Shown: positions 33,153-44,627 of the stretch, piece by piece | Position numbering within the stretch: position 1 is the first letter of the stretch | How the letters are laid out: every line of letters begins with the position of its first letter | Source of the DNA: Sipunculus nudus | Taxonomy: Eukaryota; Annelida; Sipuncula; Golfingiida; Sipunculidae | Length of the DNA stretch: 64,000 bases | Direction of reading: 5' to 3' | Assembly (NCBI GenBank): GCA_026874595.1 | Contig: CM049308.1 | Span: forward strand, 21,427,867-21,491,866 | Program-made: the position numbers and the translations under genes | The notes under the pieces: generated by a model | Databases searched by the model: none | Told to the model about the DNA's origin: nothing | What the model saw: only the letters and a program-made list of their open reading frames with translations

Positions 33153-34492
33153 AGCAAAATATACATGTTTGAAATGTACATGTGCAACATTCCATCTTCT
33201 GGGGCAAGGCTGAAATGTGCAAAGGTCTCTGGCATGACGTCATAAGTGCCAGTGCTTTGAAACAGCATATTACACCCAAGCCAATACACACAACCAAAAC
33301 ATCACTATCGCTTAAAATATTGTCATTTCTGTCAAAAATTATCCACTGAACATGGGACCTTATTCAAATAGGAGAGAAACCTACTTGTTTCTGCAACGGA
33401 TCTAGCATGCGAACATACAGAATGAATAAAAATTCATGGACAGCAGATGGAAATGAATAACATTTAATGTTATCCTTTCAATGTTTGTACTTAAGTACGT
33501 GCTACCATCCACGTTTGAAGTGACTATGAATGCCTAATGTGCATATACAAATCTGTTTGGTTCATGTTAATATAAATACGATAAAAGCTAATTGTGGACT
33601 CCCATCCACCATCTTGCTTATTTGCCCCACACAGCCAAAAATGCAATGACATTTTCAGCTTCATTTTAATAAAAGTGTTTACCATAAGTAACAGATTAAA
33701 GTCTATCTCCAGACATGCATATTAGACAGGCAACAAACTGTTGTAGGGCTTGCACAATATCAAGGTTGTCAAATATCTGCCATTGCCATTTCTGTTATTT
33801 GTCATAATGGTAGAGACATGGAATCAAAGAGGAGAAAACAGATGGGGTTACGCTTTGATGACGAGTGAAACCCTTTGGGCTCCAAATGAAACTAACCAAT
33901 CATCACCAATGGTGATGTCATTTAACCTTTTCCTCTGGTGAATTATTTGCAATAAAGGCACGCACATTTCCTTAAAAATAGGTTAGAAGTTTTTTACCTA
34001 TCAAGCTCTGCAGTAAATCTAAAAGTATTATATGTCCCTGTCTTCAATTACATAGGTCCAAAAGAAACAAGGTGTTCCCCGGGTAACATGACATTACCTG
34101 TCGTACAAACTTGCCTTCAGACCCCTGAGCCTTTATCTGAAAGATTGTTTTTCCTAACAAAATACTTTTCCCCCGAAACTTTCAGAAAATGGTGTTCTAC
34201 TGTAGTTATAATAACTGGTGCGATGGACTCTCCATGGTGTATATGTTGGCATGTAGTAGTTATCATGTTCCAGGGTGGGAGAAGGAAGAACTATATCATA
34301 TGGATACATGTCTTTCAGTATATGTGCATTATACAGGGCTGAACTTCAGGGGGCTAAAACAGCAATTGACCTATCCACCAGAGCCCAAATGCTCCGCCCT
34401 TTTAACCTAATTATTACAATCAGCCCCCTACACAGAAAGTCTTCCATGCCCATGGTAGCGAGAGCTTCTTACAATATAATAATGACGTCACG

Positions 34493-34530
34493 AAGGTCGA
34501 TGACGCATGACGTCATATTGACTGACGTCA
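34493..34530. promoter_or_regulatory. Cluster of three CRE/ATF palindromes (C3)
   Basis: TGACGTCA at 34493-34500, 34508-34515 and 34523-34530, duplicated with the macro-unit from 22094-22141. Confidence 0.45.
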
Positions 34531-34683
34531 TCAAGTGGTATCACTGTCCTCATTTCGCAGTCATTGTGAAATGTTTTGCAATATTTTGGATTATTTGTCT
34601 CATACAATTTACATGCCAGGTAAGACATTATTATTTACTCGGTAGTCTGTGGAATCGTTCCTGCAGCCTATAGCCTAGATTTT

Positions 34684-35825
34684 TAGCTCAGATAACTATA
34701 TTGTCCGTCGTCCGTCCGTCCAATAAAAAATTGGTACCTTATATTTTGCCCAACTTTGGCCACGGCACGTTTTTTTTTTTTCCTGTAAGTACTGTGGATT
34801 TAATTTTCACAGCATGTGCACATAAGGATTTAATCTGTTAAAATCTGAAATTTGAAAATAAAAGCTGCAAAATTAGGCTAGTTATTAATTTTTTTGGAGG
34901 CTCTTGTTGTATTCCCTTACATTGTCAAGCAGTCCACTTTGGTCACTGTAGGTCATTCAGTGCAGCTCTCTATGCTCCCTGGGCTGTTGGCATAATGTTA
35001 TGCAATCCCATCACTACGGCAAGCCCTCTCTCCACTGAGTAGAACTTGATCAGGCTGTCTGCAGTTAATACCATACCGCAGGGAGTCTTTTTCTCTCCCC
35101 CCCCCCCCCCCCCACCCCATTCTGTTGACAGACCTGTACTATGAACTAGATGAATCTTAAAATTAACATTTTTTCAGCAACGAGCAGTTACAACAGACCT
35201 CTCCCCCCACCCACCCCTTCAATACACAAGACTAATAAACAAGATGAATCTCAAATTTTAATGTTAAATAAATTCTTTTTGATGAGACTTGGACAATTTT
35301 GATTTTTTAAAGAAAAAAAATTCAGAAATTTAATCCTAATATTCAAATGTGATAAAATATTAGGATCTAATGTAAGTGCTAACTGACAAGATTTAAGAAG
35401 ATATAAATACTTTGTAGCATTTCATTCATATCTCTTAAAGTTGGCGGGGCCTAGGTGTGAATAACACTGTAAACTTAGTATTAAAATTGGGAATATTGGT
35501 CAAACTTTGTGGGATTAATTTTTAACTCACTCATGGCCATATATTTATCTTTTGAAAACTTAATTACCTTCACACATTATTTGTTTATGAAATGTTACTT
35601 TTATATAACACTTACCGTAGGCCTATTTGTTCCCTTGGTGCATCACTTAATGGTTTAGCTCATGTCCATTATTCTATAATTTACAAAGTTTCATCTTAGC
35701 AGGGCCATTTTCTCATAGCTTTTCTAATGATAATATACATGAAAAACCAAAAGAAATAAAATATTTTGCAGTTACTAATATTTTCCAAAATTCAGGTGAG
35801 CGATGTGACCCATGGGTCCCTTGTT
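34684..35825 (+). mobile_element. TIR element, GTCCGTC family (C3 copy)
   Basis: Same insertion as 22298-23440 with minor changes, including a different C-run length at about 35098-35113. Downstream, C3 keeps about 50 bp (GGTCTCGTTGTAGAAATTAT and following) that C2 has lost but C4 retains. Confidence 0.6.
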
Positions 35826-35969
35826 GCAAGTAGGGGAGTGATCAGTTATAATTGTTCACGGTCTCGTTGTAGAAATTATGGTGCAGATATCAGAGTTTGC
35901 AGCATTCTAGCAAATTTGACCATCTCATTTCTTGTTTTAGTTTTTTTATATCTTGTTTTTCTTTTATAG

Positions 35970-36078
35970 GGGTGAATTCTGGATGTTACACCATACCGAA
36001 TATGACGATCACGTTCCCCTGTGGCTTTATGTTTCGGAAGAAAGAGGCAGATGTCATGGGCTGTCTCAGTTAAATTGA
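35970..36078 (+). CDS. Candidate exon after pyrimidine-rich acceptor (C3)
   Basis: Same acceptor (TTGTTTTTCTTTTATAG) and frames as 23544-23652. Nearly identical to C2, decayed in C4. Confidence 0.2.
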
Positions 36079-36537
36079 TGGTCGCCTTTCATCTGTGTTT
36101 ATTTTTTTGTTCAGCTCTTTGGTTTTCGTGTTAACAAGAAGGCTGGATCCGGGATTAGTGACTGGTATACGTGGGTCTCCATAGACTCTATTTAGAATTG
36201 AAACAATCTAATTAATCTTTCCCATCAGGACTGTGTAGTTAATGGTCGAAATACCACATTACATTAGGATCTATAGCTGGCATGGACATATGTTACTATA
36301 ATGAGACACGGAGAACTTTTAATTTGCATGGCCTGTACGCAAAAATTATAGTGGCTTTCTGAACGGGATCACCAGCCCGTTTTCATGTTTCTATCTGAAT
36401 AGTATCATGGCTATTGAAACCCTGATGAAAATTACACGTACCGGAACTGTGTATCACTTCGATATTTTAGGAGTTAAGGAGTGTTCAACAACGTTTAGAT
36501 ATATTAGGGGTTTATATCTGTTCAACAGTCGTCAGAG

Positions 36538-36741
36538 ATGGTTGCCCGTGCTGTTATCTTTACTTTTGGCAGGATAGAAAACCACAGTAGAGCAATGATC
36601 AGATATATTACTACAGGTGTGGTTAATTGGTCAGTGATCAGAACAAGCTCCAGGGAAGGATCAGTGGTAAAAAATGTTGTGTATTATATTGAGAAAACGC
36701 GGAAAGGAAGAGACAGGCCTTATGAACATTTCTGCAGATAA
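36538..36741 (+). CDS. 67-codon ORF, IEKTRKGR (C3)
   Basis: Predicted peptide identical to 24115-24318. As in C2, the two 13-residue repeats RYITTGVVNWSV and IRTSSREGSVV precede the VVYYIEKTRKGR tail. Confidence 0.3.
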   Translation: MVARAVIFTFGRIENHSRAMIRYITTGVVNWSVIRTSSREGSVVKNVVYYIEKTRKGRDRPYEHFCR

Positions 36742-37150
36742 TGTAAAAGTATAAACTTGATATTAAGGCTTATCCCGCCCAGTAAACCCCAGAACCCAGT
36801 AAGCATACTAAGTATTTGTTTTACTCGCCGTATCGCATGCTTTTGGCTTAACTATGCTGTATGGGCACCTTGATCAGGAAATACGTGGCTTAAAGACGGT
36901 CAATTTATTAAACTGCAAGTAGACAAGTTGAGACTTGTTTTAGTATTTTTGATAAAACATAGAAGTGGCTGAGGCCATATATTAGAGGCCATGTGTCTAT
37001 ATCGAGGCCACGGTCACAGTGGTATTCCTTAAGTTAGACCAGTTATGTCTTATCTGTCAATTGAGAAAATATAGAAATTACCATAAAGTACAAGAATTCT
37101 AACAGGTACGTGCTTCCTTCAGAACGGTACCTGACCATTCTATTTGTTAT

Positions 37151-38145
37151 TAGCTCAGCTCACTGAAAGACAGCAGAGCTATAGCAATAACTCTTTGTCC
37201 GTCGTCCCACCAGCCGTGCTGCCGTCTGTCAGGTCGTCTCTTAACAAGGCAAGAATCGTAACCGTTAGACCTAGAAACTTCTTACTGTACATCCTGGGAG
37301 TCCCATGACAAATTTCCATGGAAAACTGAAATTAGATCTCTGTTACTCATAACCTCAGAGCTATTGGGTTCAGAAATTCCCATCCCCCCCCCCCCAAATA
37401 ATTAAAAATATGATACAAAACTCAAGTATATGAACAACTATTGCATTGATCACCATGCTTCTTCGCATGCATATTGATCATGGGGTGTTTCATCACTTCC
37501 TGCAGACTGGTGGCACCACCTGGAATTTTTTCCCAATTTTTACCATTTATTTCTCTATTTTTGAGATCTTCAAGGATGTGGTTGCCTGTTAACAGGGCAC
37601 AAATGGTTAAAATAGGACCTAGAATCTTCTTACTTGACATCCAAGGAGGGCCATGAAAAAATCTTCAAGGAAACTTGAAATTAGGTCTCTCTTACTTATA
37701 TCCTCTGAGCTATGGTGATCAGAATTACCCCTACCCCCCCCCCCCAACCCCCCACCCCCCGCCCACCCACCCAGAATAATTTAAAATTTACCTCAAAAGC
37801 TCAACTGTTGCATTGATCATCGTGACACTTTGCATGCATATTCATCAAGGACTGTTTCATCAGTTCCTGCAGACTGGTGATCAACCCTAACCTTGAGTTT
37901 TTTTCAAAATTTTACGCAATTTCAGGGCACAAATTGTAACAATTGCACCTAGAATCTTCTAACTTAACATCCAGGGAGGTCCATGAAAAATCTCCTTGGA
38001 AACCTGAAATTAGGTATATGTTAACCATATCCTCTGAGTTTTGTTTAAGTTCAATGGGGCACCACCTACAAAATTTGGCATTGAAAAAATTCCTTTTGTG
38101 AATGTTTTCCTAGTCAGCTGAGCGTCATGACCCCTGGGTCACTTG
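37151..38145 (+). mobile_element. TIR element, GTCCGTC family (C3, array-A side)
   Basis: Same insertion as 24731-25723 in C2. C-rich tract at about 37729-37773. Confidence 0.6.
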
Positions 38146-38444
38146 TTTAAGTTTCCGCATCCTCGCATTATATGTATAAATATACACTATTTAATGATCA
38201 CTCTATTGATTGAAGGCTATATGTAAATATCTGCGCGTCGTGCGAAACAGGAATATTTAGACCAATGCCTTTATTAAGGGACAGGGTCATGGCACCATTA
38301 AAACCATCCCGGGGCTGCATTTAGTCTGACAGAATAATTTATAAAAAGGGGGTACATCGCAAAGTATAAAATACAAAACTTTATATTTTTAATCTTTGTC
38401 CCTTAATTTTCCTGAACAATGATGCCACCCTGCCATTTTGCCTC

Positions 38445-39391
38445 GGTCAGTGGTCAGATAAATTGGTCCGGTAGTGGGGAAGTGGTCAGTGATCAGATAC
38501 ATTGGTCAAGCGATGATGAAGTGGTCGGGCCGGGTCAGATGCATAGGTCCAGTGGTGAAAAAATGGTCAGTGGTCAGATGCATTTGTCCAGCTGTGGGGA
38601 GGTGGTAATAAGTCAGATATATTGGTCAAGCGATCGGAAAGTGGTCCGTGGTCAGACACCTAGGTCCAGTGGTGGGGAATTGGTCAGTGAACAGATATAC
38701 TGGTCGAGTGGTCAGTGGTCAGATACATGTGTCCATCCGTGGGCAAATGGTCAGTGATCAGAAACATTGGTCCCGCGGTGGGGAAGTGGCGAGGTGTCAG
38801 ATAAACTGGACCAGTGGTGTTGAAGTGGGAAGTGGTCAAAGACATTGGTCCAGTGGTGGGGAAGTTTTCAGTGGTCAAATGCATTGGCCCAGTTGTGAGG
38901 AAGTGGTCAGTGGTCAAATTATTTGCTCTAATGGTGGGTGAAGTGGTCAGTGGTCAGGTACATTGGTATTGTGGTGTGGAAGTGGTCAGTGGTCAGAAAG
39001 ATTGCTACTGCAGTGAGAAGTTAAAAAAAAGTTAAAGTTGTAGGTTTTAAGTCCCCTTCCCAATAACTGGCTCAGAAGACTACAATTAACTTCCCGGTGG
39101 AAGCTCCCTGGGGACACTACAGAGCCCACACACGGTTTTGAGGTCGCTAGGGCCCGCCATACGCAGATGGCACTTAATCCGGTACCCATTTGTAATGCTG
39201 GGTAGAAATAAGCACACTTGTGGGATTCGAACCCATGACCGCTTGATCACACGTCCGGCACCTTTGCCATTACACCACCACGCACACACTAATGGTGGTT
39301 AATGGCCAGATACATTGCTCCAGCAGTCAAGGAGTGGTCATTTATCAAAGAGATTGATCCATTGGTGGTTGAAGTGGTCAGTGGTCAGATA
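38445..39391 (+). repeat. 39-bp minisatellite array A3 (split by a SINE)
   Basis: Near-copy of array A2, with the same monomer order and the same SINE interruption at 39020-39290. Confidence 0.9.
39020..39290 (-). mobile_element. tRNA-derived SINE, minus strand (C3)
   Basis: Same insertion as 26598-26868. B-box complement at 39223-39233; a few substitutions in the body (for example TTCCCGGTGGAAGC against TTTCCGGTGGTAGC). Confidence 0.75.
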
Positions 39392-39862
39392 CAATACCGA
39401 AAATGCCCCCCTTAGGACACACTTGGCATCGTTCCCATAAATCAATACATTTCTGATGCGTAGCCATTGAGGACAGTGACAGTGATTCAGTGCGACCACA
39501 AACCAGTCGTATATGGGACCACCCTCAATTATAATATAGATAATATGAATATGCATGTCATTTAAATGGATGTATAATAACCCTGTTCTCAACTTCACGG
39601 ATACATCCTCCTTTATACCGATGGATGACTTGCAATGCATCGAACGAGTTTAGATTGAATTTCGTCTTAGATATAAGACTATGAGAGAATTGTGTATTGG
39701 GAAACACATTAATTTTAAAATTTTCCTTAATTAGGCGCATTACGCTTAAGAACATAAGTTAGAACATATTTCGTGCGTGCACATAAGCACATTCACACAA
39801 AAATAAATATCTTGATAAATTGAAAAAAGTACCGCTATATATAAAATTAGGAGTTCAAAAAC

Positions 39863-40081
39863 ATGTTATGTGATTCTTTTGTTTATAAGACCCATTGGCA
39901 TTTTATGACGTACGCCGTGCTCATAAATATGAGCAATGGCTATAAGTACGTGGATTTTGTGTATATTATACTTTACTCATTATGCATTATACTGACAGAT
40001 GTACACGAATATCCTTCATCTATGATTCGGACTTTTCAGTACGCAAACATGTTTGCGGTCGAGCAAATCTTAAGCCATTAA
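39863..40081 (+). CDS. Small ORF, 72 codons, hydrophobic (C3)
   Basis: Counterpart of 27464-27682 with the same VDFVYIILYSLCIILT core and C-terminus. Function unknown. Confidence 0.15.
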   Translation: MLCDSFVYKTHWHFMTYAVLINMSNGYKYVDFVYIILYSLCIILTDVHEYPSSMIRTFQYANMFAVEQILSH

Positions 40082-40446
40082 GACCACATAGACACGAACT
40101 GTCTCATACGCCCTCCGCCCTATACACACCCACCCACCGCCCCCAAAAAGTGCCAGATACATACTTCTGCCTAATTTGCACAATTAACCAATTAACGGAA
40201 ATAGTAACATTTCTTGCGACATTTGTATGTACCTCAAACATAATATGCCCTTTTATAAATAGCATATAACAATATTTTTCACGCCGTGGGAGGACCACAT
40301 TCTCCCAACATAACGCATATCATGTGACAGGTTCAGTCGGTCCCTGGTCCACATTTCTGTCGGACTCATGTTATATGAAAATGGTTTTAACTTTCAAATT
40401 GGAATATATTTTTAATTTTGGAGGGATACATGATATAGGCAGAAGG

Positions 40447-40590
40447 AAATCCGAATGGTCATATGGGGTTGGAAGTGACAATTGAATGGTCAAATGGGCT
40501 AAGGAGAGACAGAAACTGGTCAGATGGGCTCAGTAGTGTCAGTAGAATGGTTAAATGGGCATAAGAGTGGACAGCGACAGTAGAAAAGCG
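40447..40590 (+). repeat. Degenerate short tandem repeat (C3)
   Basis: Counterpart of 3925-4060, with units on GAATGGTCAAATGGGCTAAG. More diverged from C1 than C4 is. Confidence 0.55.
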
Positions 40591-40782
40591 AAATGGAAAA
40601 CAAATTTTCAACTCGCCAATTAACACGCATCTCTTGCATGGTAATAGTATACATGGGGTTGGAAAATTGTTTTATATATCAGCATGCTGGGGGGTGTTTC
40701 ACCTGTCACGATACTGCTCGTTGATAAGATAACATAATAGATATAAATGCGACAATAAATCAAAGTGTCGCCTGGTATCTAT

Positions 40783-42069
40783 ATCAAGGCCTATATAAGC
40801 CGTTCATTGAATTATTATTTTTTCTTTAATAACAAAATTCTTAGAAATATTTTATTTATAATTTACCTATATCCTTGTAATACCTGAAGTTGTTATTAAT
40901 AGAAACTTTTGAAAAAATCTAGCAACAGGACAATTATAACATAAATAGACGTTATGAAAGCATGTTTATGCAAATGATATTTTAATTGGTGTCATCAGTT
41001 TTATATTCCGGCGATGCAGGGTTAAATCATAATACAAGAGAAGAGACTTTGTCACATAACAATAGGGATACTTCCTTGAAAGCGTTCAGTAAATCGAAAA
41101 TAATGCAGGAATCTTTACTAATATATACTGAGTTATAAAGGAATCTTTCTCGCATATGGTAGGCATTGTTGCTTGTACACGGTTACATGGTTTAATATTT
41201 AAGCTACAGTGAACTTGCAGACTTTATGCTAGTGATATAATATATATTATGATAGTTTCAAAAAGTACGAAAATATTCACATCCTCATCCTGATTTTGAG
41301 TGTGGTTCTGAACATTGAAAATCATGTCACTCTGACGGGGGATTCCTGGATTATCTGGCAAGGCATATCACTCTGACGTGACTTGGGGATGCTGGATTAT
41401 CTTACAAGGCGTGTCACTCTGACGTGACCGGGGGTTCCTGGATTATCTTACAAGGCGTGTCACTCTGACGTGACCGGGGGTTCCTGGATTATCTTACAAG
41501 GTATGTCACTATGACGTGACTGGGGGTTCCTGGATTATCTGACAATACATGTCACTCTGACGTGATTTGGGGTTACTGGATTATCTTACAAGGCATGTAA
41601 CTCTAATGTGACTGGGGGTTCCTAGATTATCTTACAAGGCAGTCACTCTGACGTGATTAGGGGGTTTCTGGATTATCTTACAAGGCATGTCACTCTGACG
41701 TGACTGTGGGTTCCTGGGTTATCTAACAACGCATGTCACTCTGACGTGACTAGGGGTTCCTGGATTATTTTACAAGGCATGCCACTCTGACGTGATTGGG
41801 GGGTTCCTTTCTTTTTCTTACAACTTTAATTATTTTCTCTTTCTAAGGTTCCATGTCGTTAAACAACAGTCGTATAATATCAAGATAATAGTTAAATTTA
41901 CGCAGTTTTCGAACCATCTATTTCCTCTCTTTTTTCATATGCATTCATTTGACTTTGATTGAATGCTGTCGTTTGAATCATTTTTTTAACTGTGACAAGA
42001 TATTATGATATAATATAATAATGTGAGCAATGAGTTCAACAGATTCCTTGACCTTTCTGAAGAGGATGT
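40783..42069. other. C3-specific 1.29-kb block
   Basis: Absent from C1 (join near 4233) and C4 (join near 56508). AT-rich, with the 46-bp tandem array in its middle. No clean target duplication or inverted ends were found, so it may be an insertion in C3 or a deletion shared by C1 and C4. Confidence 0.55.
41324..41808 (+). repeat. 46-bp tandem repeat, about 11 units
   Basis: Units read ATGTCACTCTGACGTGACTG then GGGGTTCCTGGATTATCTTA then CAAGGC. Most keep TGACGTGA, one base off the CRE palindrome TGACGTCA. Divergence between units is modest, with occasional single-base indels. Confidence 0.88.
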
Positions 42070-42366
42070 CAGAAAATTGTTTTCTGATTCGCATTCTAAG
42101 AATATATGATATTGATCCACTGCGTACAACAACATTTAAGCCGTGTTTTCAAGTAATGTTACAATCTTTTTAACATAATTTCAAAATTGTTGGGACGGCA
42201 GCTCACTCTTAGGGAATATCTGACCGTAACTGCAGAGGGTACTGAATGAAGGAAATTTATCAAGCAAATTAAAGATGTGTTTTGGTGTTCCCCAAGGAAG
42301 TGTTCTCGTCATATTAATCTCTGTCGAACCGTTTTCAAACTTAAAAAGAAAGTGCGTGATGTAGGT

Positions 42367-42684
42367 ATGATCTTGATTGTTTTTTTTCACATAAATTTCT
42401 TGGGATTGTTATGCGTCCACGTCGCCAATGGTCAGAACCCAGTGGCGCAAGATATTCACGCGTTAGAGAAAACTTTTCATTATTTTTGTATATACAACCA
42501 ATCAATCGACGCCCTTGCTACAAATCTGGCAACAGTTTGTTCAGTTATTTATATACCTGATACTACAGGTGAAATCAAATCACATGTCGCGTATAGCATA
42601 GTATACAGGAAAGGCAGAAAGGAGTTGACAGACTTACTTGAACTCTTCTTTAGATACATTGTGAAAGTATACCTCGGAGTTTAA
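42367..42684 (+). CDS. 105-codon ORF with signal-peptide-like start (C3)
   Basis: The chosen ATG opens a hydrophobic leader (MILIVFFHINFLGLLCVHV) with a plausible cleavage after ANGQ. It is followed by the CIYNQSIDALATNLATVCSV region and a basic SIVYRKGRKELTDLLELFF tail. C1 and C4 read the same leader start but hit a TAA because of a longer T-run, so only C3 keeps the leader in frame. Between copies, substitutions in the shared part are mostly amino-acid-changing. A small secreted peptide is possible; family unknown. Confidence 0.28.
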   Translation: MILIVFFHINFLGLLCVHVANGQNPVAQDIHALEKTFHYFCIYNQSIDALATNLATVCSVIYIPDTTGEIKSHVAYSIVYRKGRKELTDLLELFFRYIVKVYLGV

Positions 42685-42794
42685 GGCCAGACTGCCCCCC
42701 CCCCCGGTGAAACCCAGAACCCAGGTAACACACGCACTTCGAAGTAACCATATACTGTTGAAATGAGAAACCATTTTCTAACTCACCGTATTAC

Positions 42795-42977
42795 ATGCGA
42801 CTGGTCTCACTGGTAACAGTGTTGTGGGGACACCTGGATCAGGACTACGTGGTTGAAAAGCTTTCTTTATATATATTTATACAAGTGGACAAGTTGAGAC
42901 CTGTAAAAGTATTTTACATTGATAAGGCATTCAAGGGACTGAATTCCTTAAAAGAGACCCACCCCTTTTCTCCATAA
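42795..42977 (+). CDS. Small ORF, 60 codons (C3)
   Basis: Peptide identical to 5164-5346 and 57437-57619. Surrounding DNA is equally invariant. Confidence 0.12.
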   Translation: MRLVSLVTVLWGHLDQDYVVEKLSLYIFIQVDKLRPVKVFYIDKAFKGLNSLKETHPFSP

Positions 42978-43451
42978 TCAGGCCACGGTCACAGCGGCAT
43001 TCCTTCATTCGAGCAAACTGGATCTTAAAATTTTATTTATAAATTTATAAAAGATAATTATCTATAAATTAAAGGACAAGAATGTAATAGATATCTGCTG
43101 CCTCTAGAACGATCCCTGACCAAACACCTATATGTGTGTCATTATACACCGCACCTTACGTCGTGTTGATAAACATTTCCTGACGCGATTACCAATTTGT
43201 TTAAGAATATAGGCATCGAAAGCGTATCATAAATACCAGTTTGTTAAATTAAATATATACGTCATCCAATACACTTAAGGGGTGACAGCCGAGCAGAGAC
43301 AGCCGAGATAATAACCACTCGACTATCAAAACTCCTTCGATTTCGTGGGAGATAGGGGTATCCAAGATCTATGAACATGTAAAAGTTCAGGCCGATTCAT
43401 CAAACCTCCTGAAAATGTGTGATATTGACAATATAGGCGCAGGGATGGACG

Positions 43452-43685
43452 ATGAAATGCCAGAGATCACATCGAACTGTTAGGTACCAGTTTTCATGTG
43501 AGTCTATAATAGTTGGAGACCTCCCCGAAAAGAACGCATCGGCGTTCTGCCTGAAAATAGAGTATACGGTAACCGCGAAACTTCGCAATGATGGATACAA
43601 TAATTCCCTCAAACAAGCTTATATCTGTTTATATGCATGTGTTATGCGAACGTTGGGAACCTTTTTGAAAAGGAAAAGTCGCTGA
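43452..43685 (+). CDS. Small ORF, 77 codons, LKIEYTVTAKL (C3)
   Basis: Peptide identical to 5821-6054, including the short GCGTTCTGCC form of the indel. Followed at 43787 by the 93-bp cassette. Confidence 0.2.
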   Translation: MKCQRSHRTVRYQFSCESIIVGDLPEKNASAFCLKIEYTVTAKLRNDGYNNSLKQAYICLYACVMRTLGTFLKRKSR

Positions 43686-43786
43686 TGCCCACACGCCAAT
43701 CATAAATACACAAGCATGTTACCCGCTCTTTTGCTTATAAAAAAGTTTCCCTTACCCATTGATTTACCTGCATGTCATTCATACAG

Positions 43787-43879
43787 GTAATATTAATAGG
43801 TAATACTATGTACAGGACCGGGAAATTCGGAAAGGAATGGACAGACTTGTATGAACACATCTTCAAATACAATAGAAAG
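43787..43879 (+). CDS. Candidate internal exon, 93-bp YEHI cassette (C3)
   Basis: Identical to the cassette at 6157-6249, with the same ATACAG acceptor and AAAG|GTAAAT donor. Confidence 0.33.
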
Positions 43880-44627
43880 GTAAATGTTGAACACCGACCA
43901 TATAGTTAAATACTGTCCAATAAGCCCCCGAGACCTATTAGGCAGACTCTGCCGAAGAATTGACAATATTTACTCATATTCACCGCGTAGTATACCCCCC
44001 CCCCCCCCAAAATAAATAACAGACATATACTTCTATATACTGTAAAAAATTAACTTTAACCGAAAATTCAAATTTCTTGAAACATTTGTATAGGTTCCAA
44101 TCATAAAAAAGAAATGAGCCCATATATGAAATTATTTTTTTTTTAATTTTGCACACCATTGAATCATATATGTAAATATACCATGCACATCCTTATCAGG
44201 ACTACGTGACTACAAGAAGATCAATATTAAAGTACTGCAATTGGACAAGTTGAAACTTGTGACATTATTGTTGTTGTTAAGGCATTCATAAGAGGTCTGG
44301 TGTGCATATCCAGACCACAGTTACAACTAGATATTAAAAAAAAACGGGAAATTTGATATAAAACGCTTCATGATTTATTTACATTGACGATAACCATCGA
44401 TAATTAATATTAATGTTAAAAATGACATATATATTAAATAGATACCAACTACAGCAGTATCTGACTATCAATGTTAACCCGACCCAACGACGCGGGACAC
44501 ATCTACAGAGAGGTTATGTTATTACGAGTGTTTTCGTTGTTTTCTATTTAAAATCTTTCTAGGCTCAGCAGCGATCCTGATACGAATCCCAATAAAAAAC
44601 AGTATATGGGAGTCGATACAGGGGATT

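Noticed and set aside
41324..41808. CRISPR-like array
   Set aside because: Units are contiguous 46-bp tandem repeats without distinct spacers, in eukaryotic DNA.
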